64,000 nucleotides of DNA from Sinorhizobium chiapasense. GTDB lineage: Bacteria > Pseudomonadota > Alphaproteobacteria > Rhizobiales > Rhizobiaceae. The notes under the pieces are model-generated. The model saw nothing but the letters and a program-made list of their open reading frames with translations, was not told the origin of the DNA and searched no databases. Where the stretch lies: contig NZ_CP133148.1 of assembly GCF_036488675.1 (NCBI RefSeq), positions 3,800,001 through 3,864,000 on the forward strand. Direction: 5' to 3'. Shown one piece after another: positions 8,582 to 17,335 of this stretch; within the stretch, counting starts at the first letter, position 1, and every line of letters begins with the position of its first letter. The position numbers were made by a program, and so were the translations under genes.

Positions 8582-10114
8582 ATGAACATTGCAACGAAGA
8601 AAGTCGACGTCGCCAAGGAGGCCGCCGCCCTCCTCGACAAGATGGGCGTCGCCCGCGAACTCTACGTGGGCGGCGACATGCCGTCTTATAGCCCGGTCAC
8701 CGGCGAACAGATCGCGAGCCTCAAGACCGTTTCGGCCGCTGAGGCCGCCGCCCGGATCGAAAGAGCCAACGAAGCCTTCCGCGCCTGGCGGCTCGTGCCG
8801 GCGCCGAAGCGCGGCGAGCTTGTCCGCCTGCTTGGCGAGGAGCTGCGCGCCTTCAAGGCCGACCTCGGCCGCCTTGTCTCGCTCGAAGCCGGCAAGATCC
8901 CGTCGGAAGGCCTTGGCGAAGTGCAGGAAATGATCGACATCTGCGATTTCGCCGTCGGTCTCTCACGCCAGCTCTATGGTCTCACGATCGCCACCGAACG
9001 CCCGGGCCACCGCATGATGGAAACCTGGCATCCGCTCGGCGTCGTCGGCATCATCTCCGCCTTCAACTTCCCGGTCGCCGTCTGGTCCTGGAACGCGGCG
9101 CTGGCGCTTGTGTGCGGCAACGCCGTCGTCTGGAAGCCGTCGGAAAAGACGCCGCTCACCGCGCTTGCATCGCAGGCGATCCTTGAACGCGCCCTCTCCC
9201 GCTTCGGCGATGCGCCGGAAGGCCTGTCGCAAGTGCTGATCGGCGACCGCGTGATCGGCGAAGTGCTCGTCGATCACCCGAAGGTGCCGCTCGTTTCGGC
9301 AACCGGCTCGACCCGCATGGGCCGCGAAGTCGGCCCGCGTCTTGCGAAGCGCTTTGCCCGCGCCATCCTCGAACTCGGCGGCAACAACGCGGGCATTGTC
9401 TGCCCGTCGGCCGATCTCGACATGGCGCTCCGCGCCATCGCCTTCGGCGCCATGGGCACCGCCGGCCAGCGTTGCACGACGCTGCGCCGCCTCTTCGTCC
9501 ATGAGAGCGTCTACGACCAGCTCGTTCCGCGCCTGAAGAAGGCTTACACGTCGGTCTCCGTCGGCAACCCGCTGGAAAGCACGGCACTCGTCGGCCCGCT
9601 CGTCGACAGGGCCGCCTTCGACAACATGCAGAAGGCGATCGCTGAGGCCAAGTCGCATGGCGGCGCCGTCACCGGCGGCGAGCGCGTCGAACTCGGGCAT
9701 GAGAACGGCTACTACGTGAAGCCGGCACTCGTCGAAATGCCGAAGCAGGCTGGCCCGGTTCTCGAAGAAACCTTCGCGCCGATCCTCTATGTCATGAAGT
9801 ACAACGATTTCGACGCCGCGCTCGCCGACCACAATGCGGTCGCTGCCGGCCTTTCGTCGTCGATCTTCACCCGCGACATGCAGGAATCGGAGCGCTTCCT
9901 CGCGGCTGACGGCTCGGACTGCGGCATCGCCAACGTCAACATCGGCACTTCGGGCGCCGAAATCGGCGGTGCGTTCGGTGGCGAGAAAGAAACCGGCGGC
10001 GGCCGTGAATCCGGTTCCGACGCCTGGAAGGCCTATATGCGCCGGGCAACCAACACGATCAACTATTCGAAGGCTCTGCCGCTGGCGCAGGGCGTCTCGT
10101 TCGATATCGAATGA
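8582..10114 (+). CDS. amaB: L-aminoadipate-semialdehyde / piperidine-6-carboxylate dehydrogenase (antiquitin, ALDH7 family)
   Basis: A 510-residue aldehyde dehydrogenase of the antiquitin type, oxidising L-2-aminoadipate 6-semialdehyde (in equilibrium with piperidine-6-carboxylate) to L-2-aminoadipate with NAD. Visible features are IISAFNFPVAVW, catalytic base Glu264 in ELGGNN, catalytic Cys298 in GQRCTTLRR, and the antiquitin-specific stretch FGGEKETGGGRESGSD near residue 460. The ATG at 8582 starts the homologous region; upstream in-frame codons run through the repeat and are not coding. It is co-directional with hglS and D2HGDH, as expected for a lysine-degradation operon. Confidence 0.9.
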   Translation: MNIATKKVDVAKEAAALLDKMGVARELYVGGDMPSYSPVTGEQIASLKTVSAAEAAARIERANEAFRAWRLVPAPKRGELVRLLGEELRAFKADLGRLVSLEAGKIPSEGLGEVQEMIDICDFAVGLSRQLYGLTIATERPGHRMMETWHPLGVVGIISAFNFPVAVWSWNAALALVCGNAVVWKPSEKTPLTALASQAILERALSRFGDAPEGLSQVLIGDRVIGEVLVDHPKVPLVSATGSTRMGREVGPRLAKRFARAILELGGNNAGIVCPSADLDMALRAIAFGAMGTAGQRCTTLRRLFVHESVYDQLVPRLKKAYTSVSVGNPLESTALVGPLVDRAAFDNMQKAIAEAKSHGGAVTGGERVELGHENGYYVKPALVEMPKQAGPVLEETFAPILYVMKYNDFDAALADHNAVAAGLSSSIFTRDMQESERFLAADGSDCGIANVNIGTSGAEIGGAFGGEKETGGGRESGSDAWKAYMRRATNTINYSKALPLAQGVSFDIE

Positions 10115-10140
10115 TTGGCGACATCGAATAGGGATCGGCC

Positions 10141-11373
10141 ATGGCTATCAATGCAACCGTGAAGGAGGCGGGCTTTCTGCCCGCCTCGCGGATCGCCTCG
10201 ATCGGCGTTTCCGAAATTCTGAAGATCGGCGCCCGCGCCAATGCCATGAAGCGTGAAGGCAAGCCGGTGATCATCCTCGGTGCGGGCGAGCCGGACTTCG
10301 ATACGCCGGACCACGTCAAGCAGGCGGCCTGGGACGCGATCCAGCGCGGCGAGACGAAGTACACGGCGCTCGACGGTACGCCGGAACTGAAGAAGGCGAT
10401 CCGCGAAAAGTTCCAGCGCGAGAACGGCCTTGCCTACGAGCTGGATGAGATCACGGTTGCCGCCGGCGCCAAGCAGATCCTGTTCAACGCCATGATGGCG
10501 ACGATCAATTCCGGCGATGAGGTGATCATCCCGACGCCCTACTGGACCTCCTATTCCGACATCGTCCAGATCTGCGAAGGCAAGCCGGTCTTGATCGCCT
10601 GCGATGCATCGTCCGGTTTCCGCCTCACCGCGGAAAAACTCGAGGCGGCGATCACCCCGAAGACGCGCTGGGTACTCTTGAACTCGCCGTCGAACCCGTC
10701 CGGCGCCGCCTACAGCGCTGCCGATTACCGACCGCTGCTCGAGGTGCTTCTCAAGTATCCGCATGTCTGGCTGCTCGTCGACGACATGTACGAGCATATC
10801 GTCTATGACGGTTTCCGCTTCGTCACGCCGGCGCAGCTCGAGCCCCGGCTCAAGGAGCGGACGCTGACGGTCAACGGCGTCTCGAAGGCCTACGCCATGA
10901 CCGGCTGGCGGATCGGCTATGCCGGTGGGCCGCGCGAGCTCATCAAGGCGATGGCCGTGGTGCAGAGCCAGGCGACCTCCTGCCCGTCCTCCGTGAGCCA
11001 GGCAGCCTCGGTCGCGGCGCTGACCGGCCCGCAAGATTTTCTGAAAGAACGCACCACGAGCTTTCAACGCCGCCGCGATCTCGTCGTCAGCGGGTTGAAC
11101 GCCATCGACGGCCTCGATTGCCGCGTTCCGGAAGGCGCCTTCTACACGTTCTCCGGCTGCGCCGGCATGCTCGGCAAGGCAACGCCATCGGGCAAGACCA
11201 TCGAAACCGATACGGACTTCTGCGCCTATCTGCTCGACGACGCCCATGTCGCCGTCGTCCCGGGCTCGGCCTTCGGCCTTTCGCCTTTCTTCCGCATCTC
11301 CTATGCGACGTCGGAAGCGGAGCTCAAGGAAGCACTGGAGCGAATCGCCGCGGCCTGCGCGCGGCTGTCCTGA
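10141..11373 (+). CDS. aatB: Class I aminotransferase (AatB-type; possible 2-aminoadipate transaminase)
   Basis: A 410-residue PLP fold-type I aminotransferase. The PLP lysine is Lys249 in NGVSKAYAMTGWRIGY, and LNSPSNPSGA and the C-terminal region with Arg (FFRISYATS) are present. Length and sequence type match the rhizobial protein named AatB, aspartate aminotransferase. It starts 26 bases after amaB and ends the lysine cluster. The pathway needs a transaminase converting 2-aminoadipate to 2-oxoadipate between AmaB and HglS, so this gene is the natural candidate. The fold class and reaction type are sure; the in vivo substrate is inferred. Confidence 0.85.
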   Translation: MAINATVKEAGFLPASRIASIGVSEILKIGARANAMKREGKPVIILGAGEPDFDTPDHVKQAAWDAIQRGETKYTALDGTPELKKAIREKFQRENGLAYELDEITVAAGAKQILFNAMMATINSGDEVIIPTPYWTSYSDIVQICEGKPVLIACDASSGFRLTAEKLEAAITPKTRWVLLNSPSNPSGAAYSAADYRPLLEVLLKYPHVWLLVDDMYEHIVYDGFRFVTPAQLEPRLKERTLTVNGVSKAYAMTGWRIGYAGGPRELIKAMAVVQSQATSCPSSVSQAASVAALTGPQDFLKERTTSFQRRRDLVVSGLNAIDGLDCRVPEGAFYTFSGCAGMLGKATPSGKTIETDTDFCAYLLDDAHVAVVPGSAFGLSPFFRISYATSEAELKEALERIAAACARLS

Positions 11374-11395
11374 GTCAGCAAAAGAGGGGCGGAAA

Positions 11396-11560
11396 AGACC
11401 CCTCCCCAACCCCTCCCCTCAGGTGGGAGGGGCTAAACGTGGCGCGCCGCTTCAGCCGCATCTTGACCGCCACAGAAGACGGTACGCCATTGAAGTAGCA
11501 AGAGATTGCCGCGAACTCCAAGCCCCTCCCCCTTGTGGGGAGGGGTTGGGGAAGGGCTTT
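11396..11560. repeat. Pair of GC-rich rhizobial palindromic repeats (family 3)
   Basis: Two CCCCTCCCC...GGGGAGGGG-type units (about 11398-11436 and 11521-11557) lie between two convergent genes. The same family occurs at 13619-13864. The strong stem-loops probably also serve as 3' ends for both transcripts. Confidence 0.65.
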
Positions 11561-11572
11561 CAGCAGGAGCCC

Positions 11573-12121
11573 TCAAAACGTCGGCGGCGTGCAGGCGCTG
11601 ATCACCTCGCACGGCACCGGCCCGACACAGCGAAAGCGATGCGGCCGGCGACTTTCAAAATAATAGGCGTCGCCCGGCCCAAGGATGCGCCGCTCGTCAT
11701 CGACGGTCACCTCCAGCCGCCCGGAAAGCACGATCCCACCCTCCTCACCCTCATGCACCAGCGGCACCTTGCCGGTGTCCGCCCCCGGCTGATAGCACTC
11801 CTTCAGGATCTGCAGGCTGCGGCCGAAGAGATTGTCGCCGATCTGGCGATAGGAAATCGGTCCCTTGCCGATCTCCACCAGTTCGTCGGCCGCATAAAAA
11901 GCCTTGCGCGGCTTTTCCGGTTCGAAGGAAAAGAACTCCGCAAGCCCGATCGGAATGCCGTCGAGAATGCGCTTCAAGGCGCCGACCGACGGGTTGGAAG
12001 CATTCGATTCGATCAGCGAGATGGTGGAGTTCGTGACGCCCGCCCGTTTGGCGAGTTCGCGCTGGGACAGATTGTGCATCAGCCGCACATGGCGGAGCCG
12101 GTTGCCGATATCGACACTCAT
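11573..12121 (-). CDS. XRE-family regulator with C-terminal cupin domain
   Basis: A 182-residue regulator. An XRE/HipB-type helix-turn-helix lies at residues 5-60 (LSQRELAKRAGVTNSTIS) and a cupin_2 domain at about 105-175. Regulators of this architecture (PuuR-like) sense small amines or amino acids and usually repress a neighbouring catabolic gene. ATG 12121 is chosen because the helix-turn-helix domain begins immediately after it and a GGAA box precedes it; an upstream in-frame extension of 43 codons has no homology-like character. It is divergent from the class III transaminase, its likely target. Confidence 0.85.
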   Translation of the reverse strand: MSVDIGNRLRHVRLMHNLSQRELAKRAGVTNSTISLIESNASNPSVGALKRILDGIPIGLAEFFSFEPEKPRKAFYAADELVEIGKGPISYRQIGDNLFGRSLQILKECYQPGADTGKVPLVHEGEEGGIVLSGRLEVTVDDERRILGPGDAYYFESRRPHRFRCVGPVPCEVISACTPPTF

Positions 12122-12267
12122 CACAGGTTCCCGTGTTGACGTTGTTCGAAATATCGAAACTCTAGCAGGCAGTATCCATGTAATACAATGGCTTAGCTTA
12201 GAGAAGAAAAGGACTTGTTCGGCAAAAGAAATCATGGCGTCAATCGCCAAACCGACAGGAGGATGCC
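12122..12267. promoter_or_regulatory. Divergent control region, XRE-cupin regulator / transaminase
   Basis: The 146 bases between divergent starts are noticeably AT-richer than the surroundings (around 12165-12230) and should contain both promoters and the regulator site. A strong AGGAGG ribosome site at 12258-12263 precedes the transaminase start. Confidence 0.4.
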
Positions 12268-13605
12268 ATGGACGCCCACAACAAGCCCAACGCCCCGGTG
12301 CTCGACAGCTACTGGATGCCCTTTACCGCCAATCGCCAGTTCAAGGCAGCACCGCGCCTGCTCGCGAGCGCCGAGGGCATGCACTATACCAGCGTCGACG
12401 GCCGGACGATCCTCGACGGCACCGCCGGCCTTTGGTGCGTCAACGCCGGTCACGGCCGCCGCCAGATTGCCGCCGCGGTCGAGCGCCAGCTTTCGACGAT
12501 GGACTTCGCCCCTTCCTTCCAGATGGGCCATCCGATTGCCTTCGACTTTGCCCAGCGCCTCGCCGAAATCGCCCCCGGCCCGGCCGGCGCCAAGCTCGAC
12601 CGGGTGTTCTTCACCGGCTCCGGCTCGGAATCGGTCGACACGGCGCTGAAGATCGCGCTCGCTTACCAGCGCTCGATCGGCCAGGGCACGCGCACGCGTC
12701 TCATCGGCCGCGAGCGCGGCTATCATGGCGTCGGCTTCGGCGGCATCTCCGTCGGCGGCATCGTCAACAACCGCCGCGTCTTCCCGCAACTCCCGGGGTC
12801 CGATCATCTGCGCCACACCCATGACCCGGCAAGGAACGCCTTCGTCAGGGGGCAGCCGGAACATGGCGCGGAACTCGCCGACGATCTCGAAAGGCTCGTG
12901 GCACTGCACGGCGCCGAAACGATCGCTGCCTGCATCGTCGAACCGGTCGCCGGCTCCACCGGCGTCTTGATCCCGCCGAAGGGTTATCTCGAGCGGCTGC
13001 GCGCGATCTGCGACAAGCACGGTATTCTCCTGATCTTCGACGAAGTGATCACCGGCTTCGGTCGCCTCGGCGCCGCCTTCGCAACCGACTATTTCGGCGT
13101 CACACCGGATCTCGTCACCACCGCCAAAGGCCTCACCAACGGCGCCATCCCGATGGGCGCTGTATTTGCGAGCCGCAAGGTGCACGATGCGCTGATGCAC
13201 GGGCCGGAAGGTCAGATCGAACTCTTCCACGGCTACACCTATTCCGGCCATCCGGCGGCTTGCGCCGCCGGCATCGCGACGCTCGACATCTATCGCGACG
13301 AGGGCCTGATGACTCGCGCCGCCGAGCTGCAGGACGACTGGCACGAAGCGATGCATTCGCTGAAGGGCCTGCCGCATGTGATCGACATCCGCACCATCGG
13401 CTTGATCGCCGGTATCGAACTCAAATCGCGTGATGGGGCGCCCGGCGCCCGCGCCTATGACGTCTTCGTCGACTGCTTCGAGAGAGGTCTGTTGATCCGC
13501 GTTACCGGCGATATCATCGCCTTCTCGCCGCCGCTGATCGCCGAAAAGCAGCATTTCGACGAGATCGTCTCGATGCTCGCCGATGCGCTGAAGCGGGTGA
13601 AGTAA
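12268..13605 (+). CDS. Class III aminotransferase, beta-alanine:pyruvate type
   Basis: A 445-residue PLP-dependent omega-amino acid transaminase. The N-terminal region (YWMPFTANRQFK, DGTAGLWCVNAGHGR) is typical of beta-alanine:pyruvate transaminases. The PLP-binding Lys287 lies in TTAKGLTNGAIPMG, preceded by FDEVITGFGRLG. It converts beta-alanine (or related omega-amines) plus pyruvate to malonate semialdehyde plus alanine. It is a single gene, divergent from the XRE-cupin regulator that presumably senses its substrate. Other omega-amino donors such as 4-aminobutyrate or taurine cannot be excluded by sequence reading. Confidence 0.87.
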   Translation: MDAHNKPNAPVLDSYWMPFTANRQFKAAPRLLASAEGMHYTSVDGRTILDGTAGLWCVNAGHGRRQIAAAVERQLSTMDFAPSFQMGHPIAFDFAQRLAEIAPGPAGAKLDRVFFTGSGSESVDTALKIALAYQRSIGQGTRTRLIGRERGYHGVGFGGISVGGIVNNRRVFPQLPGSDHLRHTHDPARNAFVRGQPEHGAELADDLERLVALHGAETIAACIVEPVAGSTGVLIPPKGYLERLRAICDKHGILLIFDEVITGFGRLGAAFATDYFGVTPDLVTTAKGLTNGAIPMGAVFASRKVHDALMHGPEGQIELFHGYTYSGHPAACAAGIATLDIYRDEGLMTRAAELQDDWHEAMHSLKGLPHVIDIRTIGLIAGIELKSRDGAPGARAYDVFVDCFERGLLIRVTGDIIAFSPPLIAEKQHFDEIVSMLADALKRVK

Positions 13606-13618
13606 GGAACTCGATCAA

Positions 13619-13864
13619 AACCCCTCCCCACAGGTGGGAGGGGCTTTCGCGCCCGCAGCACTCGACTACCATTTTCAGGCCTGGCATCAGACGGAAGGTC
13701 CAAAAACAAGGTGCAAAGGTATGGCCAAGGCAACCTTCCTCTTTGTGGGAAGGCAAAGATGTCTGCTCCTGTCCATCTTGGCGTCAGGCGCGAGGGATCA
13801 GATGGAGGCGCGCCGGTGCGGCGCGGTAGCCCCTCCCCCTTGTGGGAAGGGGTTGGGGAGGGGT
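13619..13864. repeat. GC-rich palindromic repeats (family 3) between convergent genes
   Basis: Two units, 13619-13646 and about 13829-13864, show CCCCTCCCC/GGGGAGGGG symmetry like the pair at 11396-11560. The 284-base gap between the transaminase and the glycerate kinase holds nothing else that I recognise. Confidence 0.6.
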
Positions 13865-13889
13865 GCACTTGCACGCTCGTCCCCATTAC

Positions 13890-15161
13890 TCAGCGTATCA
13901 AAATCGCCCGAAAATCATTGACATTCGTCCCGGTCGGACCGGGCACGAAAAGATCGCCGCTGGCGGCAAAAGCCGACCAGGCATCGTGGCGGGCGAGATG
14001 GGCGCGTGGGTCAACGCCCGCCGCCCGCATCCGGGTGACACTCGCCCCGTCTGCAAAGGCACCGGCATTGTCCTCCGAACCGTCGATACCGTCCGTGTCG
14101 GCGGCGAGCGCCTCGATGCCATTGACGCCGTCGATGTCGAGCGCCAGCGACAAGAGGAACTCGCTGTTGCGTCCACCTTTTCCGTAGCTGTTGCCGGAAA
14201 TCGTCACTGTCGTCTCGCCGCCGGAAAGCAGCGCCACAGGCTTTGCGAAGGGTCGATTTCGCAACGCCACTTCGCGCGCAAGCGCCGCATGCATCCGGCC
14301 GACGTCGCGCGCTTCACCCTCGATTGCGTCCGAGAGAATTGCGGCCTCTATGCCGAGTTCCCGCGCCCGCGCCGCTGCTGCCTCCAGCGAGACGCTGGCC
14401 GAGGCGATCACGTGAACTTGGTTACCGGCAAGGGCAGGGTCGTCGGGACCGGGGGCTCGCGCGACATCAGACGCGAGATGCGCCATCACGCGCTCGGGAA
14501 AGGTCATGCCGTAGCGGGCGACGATCTCACGCGCGTCTTCCAGGCTCGACAAATCGGGCACCGTCGGGCCGGAGGCAACGAAGGCGGGATTGTCGCCCGG
14601 AACATCGGAGACGACGAGGCTGATGACGCGCGCCGGCGATGCGGCAAGCGCAAGCCGGCCACCCTTGATGCGCGACACGTGTTTTCTGACGACATTCATC
14701 GCCGAGATCGGCGCTCCGGAGGCGAGCAGCGCGCGGTTGACCGCGATCTCGTCTTCGAGCGTCAGGCCGCTTGGTGGCGCCGGCAGGAGTGCCGAGCCGC
14801 CGCCGGAAACCAACGCCACGACGAGATCATCGGCCGTCAGTCCCTCGACCAACTCGAGAAGGGCGGATGACGCGGCCAGCCCTGCCTCGTCCGGCACCGG
14901 ATGCGCCGATTGCAGCACCTTGATGCGCTCGCACCTCTCGACCGGTCCGTGGCGGGCTACGACGACGCCCGTGAGCGGTGCGTCCCAGAGCCGCTCGAAG
15001 GCCGCCGCCATCTGGCTTGCGGCCTTGCCGGCGCCGATGACGATCGTGCGCCCCTTCGGCCTCTCGGGCAGGTGGGCGCGAATGGCGGCGTAAGGATCGG
15101 CCGCCACGACGGCAGCCTCGAAGAGGGAGATCAGGAAGGAGCGCGGCTCGATCGATGCCAT
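13890..15161 (-). CDS. Glycerate 2-kinase (MOFRL/TtuD family)
   Basis: A 423-residue member of the GckA/TtuD family, once called hydroxypyruvate reductase and now known as ATP-dependent glycerate 2-kinase. Glycine-rich signatures TIVIGAGKAA near residue 40 and VSGGGSALL near residue 110 are present, as is the C-terminal MOFRL domain with SGGETTVTI and DGIDGSEDNAGAF. It feeds glycerate into glycolysis as 2-phosphoglycerate. The ATG at 15161 gives the family N-terminus (MASIEPR); longer in-frame versions overlap the Dabb gene. It lies 4 bases after the Dabb gene and is probably co-transcribed with it and the GMC oxidoreductase. Confidence 0.85.
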   Translation of the reverse strand: MASIEPRSFLISLFEAAVVAADPYAAIRAHLPERPKGRTIVIGAGKAASQMAAAFERLWDAPLTGVVVARHGPVERCERIKVLQSAHPVPDEAGLAASSALLELVEGLTADDLVVALVSGGGSALLPAPPSGLTLEDEIAVNRALLASGAPISAMNVVRKHVSRIKGGRLALAASPARVISLVVSDVPGDNPAFVASGPTVPDLSSLEDAREIVARYGMTFPERVMAHLASDVARAPGPDDPALAGNQVHVIASASVSLEAAAARARELGIEAAILSDAIEGEARDVGRMHAALAREVALRNRPFAKPVALLSGGETTVTISGNSYGKGGRNSEFLLSLALDIDGVNGIEALAADTDGIDGSEDNAGAFADGASVTRMRAAGVDPRAHLARHDAWSAFAASGDLFVPGPTGTNVNDFRAILIR

Positions 15162-15165
15162 GGAA

Positions 15166-15483
15166 TCAGTCCGGGATTTCGAGATCGTAGACGAACACAC
15201 CTTGGACGCCGCCTTGCGCCGCCGCAACGATTTTTGCGCCGGTCTTTTGATGTTCTGCGTCATCGAGATAGCCGTCGCGCGCCGCCGCATCGGCGAAATC
15301 GACGATGAAGCCTTCGCAGTAACCTTTGTCCATGCCGGTTTCCGGGCTGACATTCACACCGCTATGCACCGCCAGCAGACCTGGGAGGCGGCTCTTTAGC
15401 GCGGCGATCTCGGCGAAGATCGCCGCCTTCTCGGAACTCGTCACGTCCGGACGGAAGCGGATGAAAACGCAGTGTCGGATCAT
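15166..15483 (-). CDS. Dabb-family (stress-responsive alpha/beta barrel) protein
   Basis: A 105-residue ferredoxin-like Dabb domain protein beginning MIRHCVFIRFRPD, with the family pattern of VHSGVNVSPE in the middle and YCEGFIVDFADA before the end. Such proteins form small dimeric barrels; some are enzymes of side-chain or polyketide chemistry, most are uncharacterised. The ATG at 15483 matches the domain start. It sits 13 bases after the GMC gene and 4 before the glycerate kinase, so it probably belongs to the same sugar-related transcript. Its function is unknown. Confidence 0.8.
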   Translation of the reverse strand: MIRHCVFIRFRPDVTSSEKAAIFAEIAALKSRLPGLLAVHSGVNVSPETGMDKGYCEGFIVDFADAAARDGYLDDAEHQKTGAKIVAAAQGGVQGVFVYDLEIPD

Positions 15484-15496
15484 GGTGGTGTCCCGC

Positions 15497-17152
15497 CTAA
15501 CGAACGTCTGCACGTGCCCGTGGACGTGAGTCGTTGCGCTCGTGCTGGAAGATCGCGGGCGGTAGCGCCGGCAGGCCGCGAATGATATCCGCCCCCTTCT
15601 CGCCCATCATGATCGTCGGCCCGTTGGTGTTGCAGGATGGCACGCGCGGCATCACCGAACTGTCGCAGACCCGCAAGCCGTCGAGCCCGCGCACCTTCAG
15701 CTCCAGGTCGACCACTGCCATCTGATCGGTGCCCATCTTGCAGGTGCCGACCGGGTGATGGTCGGTCTTGGCATTGGCGCAGCCATATTCGAAAAGCTGC
15801 TCTTCCGTCCGGATATTGTTGCCCGGCAAACGTTCGGCGAGAACATAGGACTTCAGCGCCGGCTGCTGCATGATTTCGCGGGCGATCCGCAGGCCTTCGA
15901 GCGACATCCTGCGGTCGTGCGGATCCTCCCAATAGTTCGGGTCGATGAGCGGCGCGGCGGCCGGGTCGGCGGATGAAAGCCGGACGGTGCCGCGCGACCG
16001 CGGATGCAGATAGGCGGAGTTGAGCGTGACGCCAGCGTTCTTGAGACGCGCGACGCCGGCCTCGATGCCCGAGCCGAGACCGAGATGGAACTGGATGTCC
16101 GGCGAGCGTGCAGCCGGATCGGCATACCAGAAGCCACCGGTCTCGAAGAGCGAAGAGGCAACGGGGCCGGTGCGGAAGAGCACGTATTGCAGGCCTGCCC
16201 AGAGCGTGCGGTGCAGCTTGGCGACATTGTCGTAAGTGTGATCGCCGGTGCACTCGGAGATGACAAAGAGATCAAGATGGTCCTGCAGGTTGCCGCCGAC
16301 ACCGGGGAGATCATGGCGAACGTCGACACCGACCGCGCGCAGGTGGTCGGCCGGACCGATGCCGGATTGCAGGAGCAGTTTCGGCGAGCCGATCGCACCC
16401 GACGAGACCAGCACCTCGCGGTCCGCGCGGATGGTTTCGCTCCCCTTGGCCGTCACCACCTCGACGCCGATCGCACGGCTGCCTTCGAGCAGGATGCGGG
16501 CGACCCGGGCACCGGTGTGCACCGTCAGGTTTTTTCGGTCCCTGATCGGCGAGAGATAGGCAAGCGACGCGGAGGAACGACGCCGGTTGCGCTGGGTCAG
16601 CTGATAGAAGCCGACGCCCGCCTGCTGCTTGCCGTTGAAGTCGTGATTATAGGGAATGCCAAGTTCCTGGCCGGCGCGGATATAGGCGTCGCAGATCGGC
16701 AGCGTCGAGACCGGCATCGAGACACCAAGCGGCCCGCCGTAGGAATGATAGTCGTCGGCGAAACGCTGGTTGTCCTCGGCGCGCTTGAAATAGGGCAGCA
16801 CGCTTCGATAGTCCCAGCCGCTGCAGCCGTCTTCGCGTGCCCAGAGATCGTAGTCGACGGCGTTGCCGCGGGTGTAGAGCTGCGCATTGATCGAGGAGCC
16901 GCCGCCGATCACCTTCGCCTGGGTATAACGCAGCACCCTGCCCTTCATGTGCTTCTGCGGCACCGTGTGCCAACCCCAGCTCGCAACGCCCTTGGTCATT
17001 CTGGCGAAGCCGGCCGGCATGTGGAACAGCGGGTTCCAGTCGCCGCCGCCGGCTTCGAGCAGCAGCACCTTGACCGTCGGGTCCTCGCTCAACCGGTTGG
17101 CGAGCACGCATCCGGCCGGCCCGGCGCCGGTGATGATGTAGTCATAGGTCAT
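15497..17152 (-). CDS. GMC-family FAD oxidoreductase (choline/alcohol dehydrogenase-like)
   Basis: A 551-residue glucose-methanol-choline oxidoreductase. The N-terminal dinucleotide-binding motif is GAGPAGCVLANRLS (residues 8-21), with GGGSSINAQLYTRGN near residue 85 and the C-terminal active-site region DHHPVGTCKMG near residue 465 containing the probable catalytic His. There is no signal peptide. It oxidises a primary or secondary alcohol by hydride transfer to FAD; the substrate is not evident. It is close to choline dehydrogenase BetA in length, but betB/betI are absent here, so a choline role is not supported. It lies upstream of the Dabb and glycerate kinase genes. Confidence 0.85.
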   Translation of the reverse strand: MTYDYIITGAGPAGCVLANRLSEDPTVKVLLLEAGGGDWNPLFHMPAGFARMTKGVASWGWHTVPQKHMKGRVLRYTQAKVIGGGSSINAQLYTRGNAVDYDLWAREDGCSGWDYRSVLPYFKRAEDNQRFADDYHSYGGPLGVSMPVSTLPICDAYIRAGQELGIPYNHDFNGKQQAGVGFYQLTQRNRRRSSASLAYLSPIRDRKNLTVHTGARVARILLEGSRAIGVEVVTAKGSETIRADREVLVSSGAIGSPKLLLQSGIGPADHLRAVGVDVRHDLPGVGGNLQDHLDLFVISECTGDHTYDNVAKLHRTLWAGLQYVLFRTGPVASSLFETGGFWYADPAARSPDIQFHLGLGSGIEAGVARLKNAGVTLNSAYLHPRSRGTVRLSSADPAAAPLIDPNYWEDPHDRRMSLEGLRIAREIMQQPALKSYVLAERLPGNNIRTEEQLFEYGCANAKTDHHPVGTCKMGTDQMAVVDLELKVRGLDGLRVCDSSVMPRVPSCNTNGPTIMMGEKGADIIRGLPALPPAIFQHERNDSRPRARADVR

Positions 17153-17213
17153 TCACATCGTCCTCAAGGTCACGCGCCTCGGCGCGATCATCTGTAACCA
17201 TCGGTCTTGCCGG

Positions 17214-17332
17214 CCCCTCATCCGGCCTGCCGGGTCCCTTCTCCCGCGGCCCGTCGCCGGGCACGTCCTCTCTCCCCGCCTGCGGGGAGAGAGTTAGGGT
17301 GAGGGACAGGTCCCACATTCGTGTGAGGGGCA
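17214..17332. repeat. Rhizobial palindromic repeat (family 2)
   Basis: Begins CCCCTCATCCGGCCTGCCGG, contains CTCTCCCCGCCTGCGGGGAG and ends GGTGAGGGAC. It fills the 183-base gap between the SDR gene and the GMC gene. Other copies are at 22539-22649, 32859-32971 and 57782-57931. The strong central hairpin could attenuate transcription between the two parts of the cluster. Confidence 0.75.
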
Positions 17333-17335
17333 AAT

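Noticed and set aside
10063..11409. Minus-strand frame of 448 codons opposite the aminotransferase gene
   Set aside because: Shadow of the gene with PLP motif; no recognisable protein features in the antisense translation.
15497..17152. Choline dehydrogenase BetA
   Set aside because: It is GMC family of similar length, but no betB, betI or choline transporter is adjacent, and the operon partners are a Dabb protein and glycerate kinase.
17214..17332. Repeated GC-rich segments as a CRISPR array
   Set aside because: Copies are single, kilobases apart and palindromic, without regular spacers or cas genes.
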